Source: Mayfieldus sp038040285 (GTDB lineage: Bacteria > Actinomycetota > Thermoleophilia > Solirubrobacterales > 70-9). Taken from it: DNA of 61,079 nt. Below are positions 18,187 through 26,379 of this stretch, piece after piece. How positions within the stretch are numbered: position 1 is the stretch's first letter; each line of letters opens with the position of its first letter. The position numbers and the translations under genes are program-made. The notes below the pieces were generated by a model. The model had not been told where the DNA came from. It was given only the letters and a program-made list of their open reading frames with translations, and did no database searches. The stretch covers positions 1-61,079 of the forward strand of contig JBBPIN010000013.1 of the NCBI GenBank assembly GCA_038040285.1, written 5' to 3'.

Positions 18187-19299
18187 ATGGCGTCGTTGTC
18201 CGGGGATGAGCTTCAAGAGTTGTCTGACCGGCAAGATCCTCGGCTTTTCAGGGCCCTCGACATGGTCGCGCCCGGGACCGCGGTGCGGGAGGGCGTCGAC
18301 AACATCGTCCACTCGCGGACCGGCGGCCTGATCGTGATCGGCGATCCCGAGGACATCTCGTTCCTGTTCTCGGGCGGGATCAAGCTCGACGTCGACTACA
18401 CGCCGGCGCTGCTGTACCAGGTGGCGAAAATGGACGGCGCGATCGTGCTCAACTCCGAGGCGACGACGATCGCCTGGGCCAACGTACAGCTGATGCCCGA
18501 CCCGACGATCCTCTCCTCGGAGACCGGCACCCGGCACCGCACCGCCGAGCGCGTCTCCAAGCAGACCAGCGCCCTGGTGATCGCGATATCGCAGCGCCGC
18601 GACGTCGTCTCGCTTTACATCGAGGGCACCAAGTACATCCTTCAGGACATCTCCGGGGTGCTGGCGAAGGCCAACCAGGGCCTCGCGACCCTCGACAAGT
18701 ACCGCGCCCGCCTCGACCAGGTGTCCTCGCGCCTAACGGCGCTCGAGTTCGAGGGCGGCGGGGTGCTCTACGACGTGCTCGCGGTGCTACAGCGAGCCGA
18801 GATGGTGACCCGGATGGCGGTCGAGGTGGAGCGCTACATCGTCGAGCTGGGCACCGAAGGGCGGCTGATCGAGATGCAGCTCGAGGAGACGATGGTCGGC
18901 GTGGCGGCCGACAAGACGGCGCTTGTGCGCGACTACAGCGTCGAGGATTCCGAGGAGAACCTGCAAAGCGTCCTCTCCACCCTCGCCCACCTTCCCCACC
19001 AGGACGTCCTCGACTTCGGTCGCCTCGCCGAGATGCTCGGCTACGACCGCAAGATGAACACACTCGACTTTCCGGTCGCACCACGCGGCTACCGCGTGCT
19101 CGGTCGCATACCACGGCTACCGCGGCTCGTGGCCCAGAAGATCATCCAGGAGTTCGGCGGGCTCGAAGAGGTGCTCGCCGCCTCGAATGCGAAGCTCGAG
19201 GCCGTCGACGGCGTCGGCGAGACCCGGGCCAGGGACATCCGCGAGGGCGTCAGGCGGCTCCAGGAGGTCGATCTGGTCGACCGTTACTTGCAGAGCTGA
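18187..19299 (+). CDS. disA: Diadenylate cyclase DisA (DNA integrity scanning protein)
   Basis: A 370-residue enzyme making the second messenger c-di-AMP from two ATP while scanning DNA for recombination structures. The cyclase domain has the catalytic Asp83-Gly84-Ala85 motif and Arg116-His117-Arg118 in GTRHRTAERV. A helical linker follows, then a C-terminal RuvA-like HhH domain (LEEVLAASNAKLEAVDGVGE). Length matches the family. ATG 18187 is chosen; the frame is open further upstream but that stretch does not resemble DisA. Pairing with radA upstream and carD downstream is the usual arrangement. Confidence 0.97.
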   Translation: MASLSGDELQELSDRQDPRLFRALDMVAPGTAVREGVDNIVHSRTGGLIVIGDPEDISFLFSGGIKLDVDYTPALLYQVAKMDGAIVLNSEATTIAWANVQLMPDPTILSSETGTRHRTAERVSKQTSALVIAISQRRDVVSLYIEGTKYILQDISGVLAKANQGLATLDKYRARLDQVSSRLTALEFEGGGVLYDVLAVLQRAEMVTRMAVEVERYIVELGTEGRLIEMQLEETMVGVAADKTALVRDYSVEDSEENLQSVLSTLAHLPHQDVLDFGRLAEMLGYDRKMNTLDFPVAPRGYRVLGRIPRLPRLVAQKIIQEFGGLEEVLAASNAKLEAVDGVGETRARDIREGVRRLQEVDLVDRYLQS

Positions 19300-19322
19300 C
19301 GGACATGCGTGCCGTCATTGAC

Positions 19323-19330
19323 GAGAGGAG
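19323..19330 (+). promoter_or_regulatory. Ribosome binding site pointing to an ATC start for carD
   Basis: GAGAGGAG lies six bases before ATC 19337. The carD frame is closed by TGA at 19319-19321, and between there and codon 61 (ATG 19502) no ATG, GTG or TTG occurs in frame. The site therefore supports initiation at ATC, or marks a place where a true ATG was misread. Confidence 0.55.
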
Positions 19331-19336
19331 ACAGCA

Positions 19337-19927
19337 ATCCCGACACTAGAAGAAGACGCGACAGAAGAAGCGACAGAGGCAGCGACAGAGGCCGGCCTCG
19401 AGGACGACATCGAGTACGTCTGTGATTTCGAGGAGGGCGACAAGGTCGTTTACCCCCACCACGGGGCCGGCGTTGTTCTCAAGAAGCAGACCAAGGACCT
19501 CATGGAGGTAAAGAGGGAGTACCTCACGATCGAGATCCTCCACAACCAATTGACCGTGATGGTTCCCTGTGAGAACGCGGGCCGGGCTGGCCTGCGGCGC
19601 GTGATCGATGAGGACGACGTGAAGAAAGTGATTGGCGTTCTGACCGACGACGTGTCGGACATGCCTAAGAACTGGAACCGCCGCTTCAAGTACAACCGCG
19701 AGAAGATCAAGACGGGAAACGTCTTCGAGCTTGCCGAGGTGGTCCGCAACCTCGCCATCCGCGAGTTGGAGAAGGGGCTCTCAACCGGCGAGAAGCAGAT
19801 GTACACGCGGGCCAAGAAGATCCTCGCGTCCGAGTTCATGTACGCGCTCGACAGGGACGAGGAGGAGGCTGAGGAGTACCTGGACGAGCTGCTGGAGGAG
19901 CGCTTCGCCGCCAAGGCGACCGCCTGA
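19337..19927 (+). CDS. carD: CarD-family RNA polymerase-binding regulator with apparent ATC start
   Basis: A CarD/CdnL-type regulator that binds RNA polymerase beta and stabilises open promoter complexes, notably at rRNA promoters. The RNAP-interaction domain is DFEEGDKVVYPHHGAGVV through RREYLTIEILHNQLTVMVP-type sequence, and the helical C-terminal domain includes MPKNWNRRFKYNREKI and ELEKGLSTGEKQMYTRAKKI. The ATG at 19502 would delete half of the RNAP-binding domain, so the true start must be upstream; ATC 19337 is the only initiation-like codon behind a good ribosome binding site. This gives 196 residues, with an unusual acidic Glu/Ala/Thr-rich N-terminal tail of about 30 residues before the Tudor-like domain. 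Confidence 0.85.
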   Translation: MPTLEEDATEEATEAATEAGLEDDIEYVCDFEEGDKVVYPHHGAGVVLKKQTKDLMEVKREYLTIEILHNQLTVMVPCENAGRAGLRRVIDEDDVKKVIGVLTDDVSDMPKNWNRRFKYNREKIKTGNVFELAEVVRNLAIRELEKGLSTGEKQMYTRAKKILASEFMYALDRDEEEAEEYLDELLEERFAAKATA

Positions 19928-19946
19928 CGCATCAGCCGCAGCGATC

Positions 19947-20588
19947 GTGGCTGCCGCCGGTTCCGGTGAGAGGCTCGGAGCCGGCGGCCCGAAGGCCCTG
20001 GTCGAGCTTGCCGGGCGGCCGCTGCTGGACTGGTCGCTCGACGCGCTGCACGCCTCGCAGCGAGTTGGGCCGATCGTCGTCGCAGTTCCGCCGGGCCAGG
20101 AAGCGCAGGCGCAGCGCGACGGGGTGGAGGTGGTCGCCGGCGGCGCCAGCCGCTCGGAGTCGGTCGCGGCGGCCTTCGCGCAGCTGGACGCCGAGGTCGT
20201 CGTCGTCCACGACGCGGCCCGCCCCCTGGTGACCGCGGAGCTGGTCGACGCGGTGATCGACGACCTGCTCGACAACCCCGACGCCGGCGCCGTGGTTGCC
20301 GCTGCGCCGGTCACCGACACGATCAAGCAGGTGGCGCGGGGGATGGAGGTCGATCGCACCCTCGATCGCTCCAGCCTCTGGGCGGCGCAGACCCCGCAGG
20401 CGTTCCGCGCCGAGGCGCTGCGCGAGGCGCTCGGCTCTACGGCGCTGCTCGCGCAGGCGACCGACGACGCGATGCTGGTGGAGCGGATCGGCGGCCGGGT
20501 GCTCCTCCACGAGGCGCCGGCGGAGAACGTCAAGGTGACCACGCCGCTGGACCTGCGGGTCGCCGAGCTGCTGCTGGCCGAGCGATAG
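19947..20588 (+). CDS. ispD: 2-C-methyl-D-erythritol 4-phosphate cytidylyltransferase IspD
   Basis: The third enzyme of the MEP isoprenoid pathway, joining MEP and CTP. Visible motifs are AAAGSGERLGAGGPKAL (nucleotide loop), GGASRSESV, VHDAARPLV, TDTIKQV, SLWAAQTPQAFR and a C-terminal NVKVTTPLDL. GTG 19947 is the only normal start near the front and gives 213 residues, slightly short: the first strand (AAAIV) would begin upstream, between the carD stop and this GTG. The real start may be a non-standard codon, or depend on coupling to carD. ispF of the same pathway lies 2.1 kb downstream. Confidence 0.92.
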   Translation: MAAAGSGERLGAGGPKALVELAGRPLLDWSLDALHASQRVGPIVVAVPPGQEAQAQRDGVEVVAGGASRSESVAAAFAQLDAEVVVVHDAARPLVTAELVDAVIDDLLDNPDAGAVVAAAPVTDTIKQVARGMEVDRTLDRSSLWAAQTPQAFRAEALREALGSTALLAQATDDAMLVERIGGRVLLHEAPAENVKVTTPLDLRVAELLLAER

Positions 20589-20598
20589 GCTGGGCTCG

Positions 20599-21272
20599 AT
20601 GAGCGAGCCGCAGCAGTTGGCTGACGGCGTCGTCCGCCTCGGCACCCCGATTGTCAATTGGTACCTGGTCGCCGACGACTCCGGAGTCACGGTGGTAGAT
20701 GCCGGCGTCGCCGGCTATAGCGATCAACTCGAGCCGGGCCCGCGGCGAAGATGCAGAAGGACGGCGCCGACACGCCGATCCATCTGCACCCAGCCGACCG
20801 GTACCTGGTGCAGAAGAAGCGCAAGAAGATCGAGGACCCGATGCTTCCGTTGCTGGTCAAGCCGGCAACCTGGCGACTGTTCGGCCACCTCACCCGCTAC
20901 GGGGTGCTGAGCCAACCGAAGATCGATCACACCGTGGATCTTTCCGGCGGCGAGACCCTCGACGTCCCGGGACAGCCGCGGGTGATCGGCACCCCCGGTC
21001 ACACCGAGGGCCACGTCGTCTTTCACTTCCCCCAGCACGGGGCGCTGTTCGTCGGCGACACGATGTGCACCTGGCACCCGATCACCGGGGAGCGCGGGCC
21101 GCAGCCGATGGCCTTCAACGTCTCCAACAAGACCGCGCTCGATTCGCTGTCCTGCTACGAGAAATTGGACGCGGACCTGGTGCTGGTCGGCCACGGCGAG
21201 CCGTGGACCGAAGGGCCGAAGGCGGCAGTGGAGCGGGCGCGTCAGGCGGCCGGAGGGTCGCCGACCCGGTAA
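20599..21272 (+). pseudogene. MBL-fold hydrolase with internal deletion of the metal-binding motif
   Basis: The 5' part (MSEPQQLADGVVRLGTPIVN, then DSGVTVVDAGVAGYSDQLEP) and the 3' part (IHLHPADRYLVQKKRKKIED, GTPGHTEGHVVFHFPQHGAL, VGDTMCTWHP, LVLVGHGEPW) belong to one metallo-beta-lactamase-fold protein but lie in different frames that meet at about 20735-20745. The segment that should carry the THxHxDH zinc motif is absent, so a stretch of roughly 100 bases has been deleted with loss of frame. Without that motif the enzyme cannot be active. The gene starts 10 bases after ispD. Confidence 0.85.
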
Positions 21273-21287
21273 CCGCGAGGAGGCAGG

Positions 21288-21632
21288 ATGACGAGGACAC
21301 AGACAGCGAGCGAGCAGATCACCGAGGAGGTCACCTCCTGGCCGGGGGTGACGGCGGGCCCGGGTCGCCGTGGCGAGTTCGCCTTCAAGCTTGGCCAGCG
21401 TGAGATCGGGCACCTGCACGGCGACCACGCCGCCCACTTCTCCTTCCCGAAGGAGGTCTGGGTCGAGCTGAAGGACCAGGGGCGGATCGGGGATCATCCC
21501 GTCTTCCCCGGCAAGCAAGGTCCGGCGGCGCGCGGGATCGAGGACGAGGCCGATGTCCGCGACGTGATCGAGCTGATGCGGCTCAATTACGATCGCGTCG
21601 TCGCTCGCTACGGCCTGCCGGCGCAGACCTAA
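21288..21632 (+). CDS. Luciferase-domain (DUF5519-like) small protein
   Basis: A 114-residue protein with the pattern of the small luciferase-domain/DUF5519 family: EEVTSWPGVTAGPGRRGEFA, FKLGQREIGHLHGDHAAHFS, FPKEVWVELKDQGRIGDHPV and DVIELMRLNYDRVVARYGLP. No catalytic residues are established for this family that I can point to. GAGGAGGC precedes the ATG. It follows the broken MBL gene by 15 bases. Confidence 0.75.
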   Translation: MTRTQTASEQITEEVTSWPGVTAGPGRRGEFAFKLGQREIGHLHGDHAAHFSFPKEVWVELKDQGRIGDHPVFPGKQGPAARGIEDEADVRDVIELMRLNYDRVVARYGLPAQT

Positions 21633-21642
21633 GCACACCGAC

Positions 21643-21798
21643 CTAGTAGCGCAGCAGGACCCAGACCAGCGCCGCGGTGAAGGTGAGCTGCCCGACTCCG
21701 AAGGCGACGCCGAGGTTGATCGCGCCCAGGGGCTCGGCCAGCCCGACGCCGGCGGCGAATGCGGCGGCGAGCGCGAGCAGCTCGCGGGGCAAGCTCAT
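21643..21798 (-). CDS. Small two-helix membrane protein, unknown
   Basis: A 51-residue frame starting MSLPRELLALAAAFAAGVGL and ending FTAALVWVLLRY. It is almost entirely hydrophobic with two likely membrane helices (about 5-22 and 27-48) broken by AEPLGAIN. It lies convergent with the DUF5519-like gene (10 bases) and divergent from the PHP gene (44 bases). The clean hydrophobic pattern supports it as real despite a weak ribosome binding site. Confidence 0.6.
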   Translation of the reverse strand: MSLPRELLALAAAFAAGVGLAEPLGAINLGVAFGVGQLTFTAALVWVLLRY

Positions 21799-21842
21799 GG
21801 GAGAAGCGTAACGCCGCCGCGAGGCGGCTAGCCTGCGCCCTC

Positions 21843-22694
21843 GTGCTCACCGACTATCACCTGCACCTACGGCCGGACGAGGATCGAACTCCTCCGCACG
21901 AGCGCTGGTTCACCGAGCAAAACGTGGAGCGCTACCTAGAGGCGGCGCGCGCCGCGGGGATCGAGGAGCTTGGCGTCTCCGAGCACATCTACCGGTTCGA
22001 GCAGTCGCTGAAGCTCTGGAGCCATCCGTTCTGGCAGGCCCAGGCGACGGACGATCTCGACGCCTACTGCGAGTTCGTGCGCTCGACCCCGCTGCGGCTC
22101 GGCGTCGAGTTGGACTACGTGCCCGGGGCCGAGGAGCAGACGGCGGAGCTGATCGCGGCGCACGACTTCGACTACGTGGTCGGCTCGGTCCACTTCATCG
22201 GCGACCGCGCCGTCGACATGGACGAGTACGGGGTGTGGGCGCAGGAGGCCGATCCCGATGAGGTGTGGCGACGCTACTTCGAGGGCCTGGCGACCGCCGC
22301 GCGCTCCGGCCTCTTCGACATCCTTGCCCACCCCGACCTGGTGAAGATCTGGGGCCGACCCGGCCCGCTCCGCGACCGGCGCGTCTACTACGAGACGGCG
22401 GTGGAGGCGATCGTCGAGTCGGGAATCGCGGTCGAGGTCTCGACGGCCGGACTGCGCAAGCCCGTCGGCGAGATCTATCCGGCGGCGGATTTCGCCGAGA
22501 TGTGCGTCGAGGCGGGCGCCCCGTTCGCGCTCTCCTCCGACGCCCACACGCCCGAGCAGATCGGATACGAGTACGGACAGGCGTTGGCCCTGCTCGACAG
22601 CCTCGAGGTAAGCGAGATCTGCGTCTTCGAGCGGCGACAGCGACGGCTCGAACCGCTGGGACCGGCGCCGAAGCGCGAGGATGTCGAGTCGTGA
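21843..22694 (+). CDS. PHP-domain phosphoesterase, histidinol-phosphatase-like
   Basis: A 283-residue metal-dependent phosphoesterase of the PHP superfamily. The metal motif YHLHLRPDED opens the protein, followed by GVSEHIYRFEQ, GVELDYVPG, VVGSVHFIGD, DILAHPDLVK and SSDAHTPEQIGYEYG, giving the usual set of His, Glu and Asp ligands. It resembles HisK-type histidinol phosphatase, but no other his genes are near, so another small phosphate ester is possible. GTG 21843 is chosen because DYHLH follows within three residues. Its end overlaps ispF by 14 bases. Confidence 0.87.
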   Translation: MLTDYHLHLRPDEDRTPPHERWFTEQNVERYLEAARAAGIEELGVSEHIYRFEQSLKLWSHPFWQAQATDDLDAYCEFVRSTPLRLGVELDYVPGAEEQTAELIAAHDFDYVVGSVHFIGDRAVDMDEYGVWAQEADPDEVWRRYFEGLATAARSGLFDILAHPDLVKIWGRPGPLRDRRVYYETAVEAIVESGIAVEVSTAGLRKPVGEIYPAADFAEMCVEAGAPFALSSDAHTPEQIGYEYGQALALLDSLEVSEICVFERRQRRLEPLGPAPKREDVES

Positions 22695-23163
22695 CCACGC
22701 TGTGAGCGTCTCGGTCGGGATCGGGTACGACAGCCACCGCCTCGTCGAGGGCGAGCGCCTGCTGCTCGGCGGGGTCGAGATCGAGCACGAGCGCGGGCTC
22801 GCCGGCCATTCCGACGCCGACGTCCTCACCCATGCGGTGATCGACGCCGTGCTCGGTGCCGGCGGCGGCGGCGACATCGGAAGCCTGTTCCCCGACGACG
22901 AGGACCGCTGGCGCGACGCCGACTCACTAGACCTGCTTCGCACCGCGCTGGCTGGGGTCTCAGGGCGGGTCCTGAACGTCGATGCGACGCTGATCTGCGA
23001 GCAACCGCGGATCGGGCCACATCGCGCCGAGATGGAGCGCAATCTCACCGAAGTTCTTTCCGCCCGGGTCAGCGTCAAGGCGACCAGCAACGAGGGAATG
23101 GGGTTCATCGGCCGCGGCGAGGGCGTCGCCTGCCTGGCCGTGGCGGCGCTGGAGAGCGACTAG
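22681..23163 (+). CDS. ispF: 2-C-methyl-D-erythritol 2,4-cyclodiphosphate synthase IspF
   Basis: MEP-pathway enzyme cyclising CDP-ME 2-phosphate. The zinc site is Asp17 and His19 in GIGYDSHRL plus the His of GLAGHSDADVLTHAVIDA; SLFPDDEDRWRDADS and ATSNEGMGFIGRGEG are the other family motifs. Length of 160 fits. The ATG lies inside the 3' end of the PHP gene; a GTG at 22702 is an alternative that would remove seven residues. It ends 9 bases before the acyl-CoA ligase gene. Confidence 0.95.
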   Translation: MSSRDHAVSVSVGIGYDSHRLVEGERLLLGGVEIEHERGLAGHSDADVLTHAVIDAVLGAGGGGDIGSLFPDDEDRWRDADSLDLLRTALAGVSGRVLNVDATLICEQPRIGPHRAEMERNLTEVLSARVSVKATSNEGMGFIGRGEGVACLAVAALESD

Positions 23164-23172
23164 GCTTTAGGC

Positions 23173-24822
23173 GTGGACGTTTCCGCGACCGCACGCGAGG
23201 TGGTGCGCGATCCGGTAGGGCACCTTTCCGACGCGATATTCGACCTCAAGGTGCTGCGCGAGGTCGGGCTAATACAACCCGCCGGCCCGGGCAAGCTGGC
23301 GCGCACGCTCAGGTGGCTGACCCGTTGGGGCACTTCTCCGGGCGGGGCCACCGGGCTGGCCGCGATCCGCGACCCCGACGGCGTCGCCGCGCGTGATGAG
23401 CTCGGGGAGCTGACCTTCCAGCAGGTCCATCGGCGCACCAACGCTCTCGCCCACGCGCTCGCCGATCTCGGCGTCGAGGCTGGCGATGGAGTGGGGATCA
23501 TGTGCCGCAACCACCTCGGCTTGATCGACGCCTCGATGGCCAGCGCCAAGCTCGGCGCCAGCCTGCTCTACCTCAACACCGCGTTTGCGGGCCGCCAGTT
23601 GGTCGAGGTGATGGAGCGCGAGGGCCCGCAGGTGCTGATCTACGACGAGGAGTTCACGGCGCTGCTGGAGGGGCTCTCGGAGGACATCACCAGGATCGTC
23701 GCCTGGCGCGAGAACGGTGAAGCCGGGGGCTATGACCTCGAGGACCTGATCGAGCGCGGCGACCCCTCCGAGCTCAGCCGGCCCGACCAGGACGCGCGCT
23801 TCGTGATCCTCACTTCGGGCACCACTGGGACGCCGAAGGGGGCGCAGCGCTCCAGCCCGACCGGGATCACCGGCGCCGCCTCGCTGTTCGATCGCGTCCC
23901 CTACCGCCGCGGCGAGACGATGATGATCGCGGCGCCGATGTTTCACTCCTGGGGCTTTCTGCACTTCATGGTCGGTCTCGCCACCGGCTCGACGCTGGTG
24001 CTACGGCGCCGCTTCGATCCCGAGGAGACGCTGCGCGCCACGGCGGAGAATCGGGCTCAGGTGCTCGCCGTGGTGCCGGTGATGATGCAGCGCATCCTCG
24101 AGCTGCCCGAGGAGACGCTGCGCTCCTACGACCTCAGCTCGCTGCGCATCACCGCGGTCAGCGGCTCGGCACTGCCGGGTGAGATGGCGATCCGCTGGAT
24201 GGACCTGTTCGGGGACAACGTCTACAACCTCTACGGCTCGACCGAGGTCGCGTTTGCCACCATCGCCAACCCCGAGGACCTGCGCGCCGCCCCGGGGACC
24301 GCCGGCCGACCCCCCCGCGGGACGGTCGTGAAGATCTACGACGAGGGCGGCGACGAGCTGCCGCCGGGCGAGATCGGCCGCATCTTCGTCGGCAGCGACA
24401 CGGCGTTTGAGGGCTACACCGGCGGCGGCGGCAAGGAGTTGATCGACGGCCTGCTCTCCAGCGGCGACGTCGGTTACCTCGACGAGGAGGGGCGCCTGTT
24501 CGTCGCCGGCCGCGACGACGAGATGATCGTCTCGGGGGGAGAGAACGTCTTCCCGCGCGAGGTCGAGGACCTGCTGGCCGAACACGGTGAGATCGCGGAG
24601 GTCGCCGTGATCGGGATCGACGACAAGGAATTCGGTCAGCGGCTGAAGGCTTTCGTGGTGCTGAAGGACAACGGCGCGGGGCCCTCGGAGGACGACTTCA
24701 AGGGCTACGTGAAGAAGAACCTCGCGCGTTACAAGGTGCCGCGCGAGGTCGTGTTCCTCGACGAGCTGCCGCGCAACGCGACCGGCAAGGTCTTAAAGCG
24801 CGAGCTGCAGGAGCAGGGCTAG
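23173..24822 (+). CDS. Long-chain fatty acid/acyl-CoA synthetase (AMP-binding)
   Basis: A 549-residue ANL-superfamily ligase that adenylates a carboxylic acid and transfers it to CoA. Motifs are the P-loop-like LTSGTTGTPKGAQ (about 216-228), NLYGSTEVAF (A5), the hinge region GDVGYLDEEGRLFVAGRDDE (A7-A8) and the catalytic Lys near the C-terminus in NATGKVLKRELQ. The N-terminal part (VLREVGLIQPAGPGKL) is typical of actinobacterial FadD-like enzymes. GTG start. It is next to IspF by position only; it probably feeds the nearby lipid genes. Confidence 0.92.
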   Translation: MDVSATAREVVRDPVGHLSDAIFDLKVLREVGLIQPAGPGKLARTLRWLTRWGTSPGGATGLAAIRDPDGVAARDELGELTFQQVHRRTNALAHALADLGVEAGDGVGIMCRNHLGLIDASMASAKLGASLLYLNTAFAGRQLVEVMEREGPQVLIYDEEFTALLEGLSEDITRIVAWRENGEAGGYDLEDLIERGDPSELSRPDQDARFVILTSGTTGTPKGAQRSSPTGITGAASLFDRVPYRRGETMMIAAPMFHSWGFLHFMVGLATGSTLVLRRRFDPEETLRATAENRAQVLAVVPVMMQRILELPEETLRSYDLSSLRITAVSGSALPGEMAIRWMDLFGDNVYNLYGSTEVAFATIANPEDLRAAPGTAGRPPRGTVVKIYDEGGDELPPGEIGRIFVGSDTAFEGYTGGGGKELIDGLLSSGDVGYLDEEGRLFVAGRDDEMIVSGGENVFPREVEDLLAEHGEIAEVAVIGIDDKEFGQRLKAFVVLKDNGAGPSEDDFKGYVKKNLARYKVPREVVFLDELPRNATGKVLKRELQEQG

Positions 24823-24842
24823 CTCGGCGAGCCCCGGGGTAG

Positions 24843-24863
24843 TTTTCGCAGCTTGCGCGAAAA
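24843..24863 (+). terminator. Weak terminator-like hairpin after the acyl-CoA ligase gene
   Basis: TTTTCGC (24843-24849) pairs with GCGAAAA (24857-24863) around a 7-base loop. It lies 20 bases after the ligase stop. The stem is AT-flanked and there is no further T-run, so termination strength is uncertain. Confidence 0.35.
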
Positions 24864-24923
24864 TCGCCGATTCTCGCTTGAAGCGCGTTTTTGCCGGCCA
24901 CCGCGGCTAGTAACTTGCCCGCC

Positions 24924-25883
24924 ATGAGCGATGCCCTGCCCGCTCCGCGCCCGGAGCCGGCTCGGGACGAGCCGGGGAACGAGGCGAAGAGCGAGCCGTC
25001 CAATCGACCGGTCCTTCGGCCCATCGAAGGCGCCCGCGAGGCTCATGCTGGCAAGGCCGAGCTTGACGCCCACGAAGGGGTGCAGAAGGCCCTCGACCTG
25101 GCCCGTAAGGCGGCCGAGCAGGCCCGCGAGGCGGACCAGCGGGCGAACGCGGCCGAGAAGCGGGCGGCCAAGGCGGAGCAACGAGCGGGCGAAGCGCAGA
25201 ACGGCGAGCAGGGGATCCGCGACCAGGTCCGCGCCGAGCTGAAGGAGAAGGCGCAAGCGACTCTGCGGCGGTTCAGCGAGCAGGGCCGCGTGCACATGGC
25301 GGCCGCGCGGCGGGCCCAGAAGCAGGCGCAGGCGCAGGCGCGTCAGGCCGAGGCCCGCGCGCAGCTCGCCGAGGGGGCGGCCAAGCGACTCCAGGCTGAG
25401 ACCGCGCAGCACGAGCAGGCGGCCCTGGAGGGGCGCGAGACGGCGGAGCGCAAGGCGGCGGAACGCGCCAGAGCGGCGGAGCGAAAGGCCGCGGGCCGCG
25501 CGGAGGCGGCCGAGCAGCGGGCTGCGGAGGCAGTGCGACGCGCCGAGCAGGCCGAACGCAAGGCCGAGCAGCGCGTCGCGGAGCTGGAGGGCGACCTCGA
25601 GCGGCGCATCGCGGAGGGCACCGAGCGAGTGCGCAAGGAATCCGAGGATCGAGTCAAGAAGCTGGTCGAGCAGGTCGGGCGCGAGGCCGAGGAAGCGGCG
25701 AAGGCCCGCGCCGAGGCCCGCCTGCGCACCGAGTCCGAGCAGATTCGGCGTCAGGCGCAGGAGCGTTCCGACCGGGCCCGCCGTGCCGCCGACGAGCAGG
25801 TGCAGACGGCAGCCGTGCGCGCCCGCCGTGCAGCACTCGCAGCCGCCGACGGGTCGCAGCGCAGCGGCTACCGCACCTTCTAG
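24924..25883 (+). CDS. Ala/Glu/Arg-rich coiled-coil protein
   Basis: A 319-residue highly charged protein with no signal peptide or membrane segment. From about residue 45 to 300 it is one long heptad-like coiled coil rich in Ala, Glu, Arg and Lys (for example ARKAAEQAREADQRANAAEK and RKAAERARAAERKAAGRAEA). It may be a structural, nucleoid- or lipid-droplet-associated protein; apolipoprotein-like amphipathic helices are possible, and lipid genes flank it, but this is inference. ATG 24924 is preferred over an in-frame TTG at 24891. Confidence 0.75.
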   Translation: MSDALPAPRPEPARDEPGNEAKSEPSNRPVLRPIEGAREAHAGKAELDAHEGVQKALDLARKAAEQAREADQRANAAEKRAAKAEQRAGEAQNGEQGIRDQVRAELKEKAQATLRRFSEQGRVHMAAARRAQKQAQAQARQAEARAQLAEGAAKRLQAETAQHEQAALEGRETAERKAAERARAAERKAAGRAEAAEQRAAEAVRRAEQAERKAEQRVAELEGDLERRIAEGTERVRKESEDRVKKLVEQVGREAEEAAKARAEARLRTESEQIRRQAQERSDRARRAADEQVQTAAVRARRAALAAADGSQRSGYRTF

Positions 25884-25887
25884 CTGA

Positions 25888-26379
25888 TCAAGTGGTCGCG
25901 GCGTGCTCGGCGCGGCGTTGCTCGGCGTCGCGGCGCAGCCGCTCGTGCTCGACCTGCCGCTTCAGCTGGTTGACGCTTCGACGCATATGGCGCCGCAGGG
26001 TCGGGGCCGCTGCCTTCTCTGAGATCCAGCCGGCGATGCCGGCGCCGGCGACCCCGTAGGCGAAACGGAACTCCACCCTGCTGCGACCGTCGTCGAGCCG
26101 GCGGATCCGCCAGCGCAGGCGCTGGTCCACCCCGGTGACCGAGCTCCAGGCCATGTCGCCGGGCTCGCTCCACTCAACGATCTCGATCAGGCCGCCGACC
26201 TCGGCGGCGCCGACCCGGATCAGCACTCGGTGGCGCGCCCCGAGGCCGCTCGACTGGTCGCCGACGACCTCCCAGCGGGTGACGCCCGACATGAACCGCA
26301 GGTAGTTCTGGGGGTCGGCGAGGTAGTCCCAGACGGTCTCGCGCGGCGCCGAGATGACGACCGATTCGTTGAGCCTCAT
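25888..26379 (-). CDS. SRPBCC-fold (polyketide cyclase/START-like) protein
   Basis: A 163-residue hydrophobic-pocket protein. It opens with the standard NESVVISAPRETVWDYLADP and NYLRFMSGVTRWEVVG, continues with strands around VEWSEPGDMAWSSVTGVDQR and ends in a long basic helix (LRRHMRRSVNQLKRQVEHER). The family binds lipids or steroid-like ligands. Its ATG overlaps the stop of the upstream acyltransferase gene by 4 bases, so they are coupled. It may carry or sense a product of that enzyme. Confidence 0.85.
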   Translation of the reverse strand: MRLNESVVISAPRETVWDYLADPQNYLRFMSGVTRWEVVGDQSSGLGARHRVLIRVGAAEVGGLIEIVEWSEPGDMAWSSVTGVDQRLRWRIRRLDDGRSRVEFRFAYGVAGAGIAGWISEKAAAPTLRRHMRRSVNQLKRQVEHERLRRDAEQRRAEHAATT

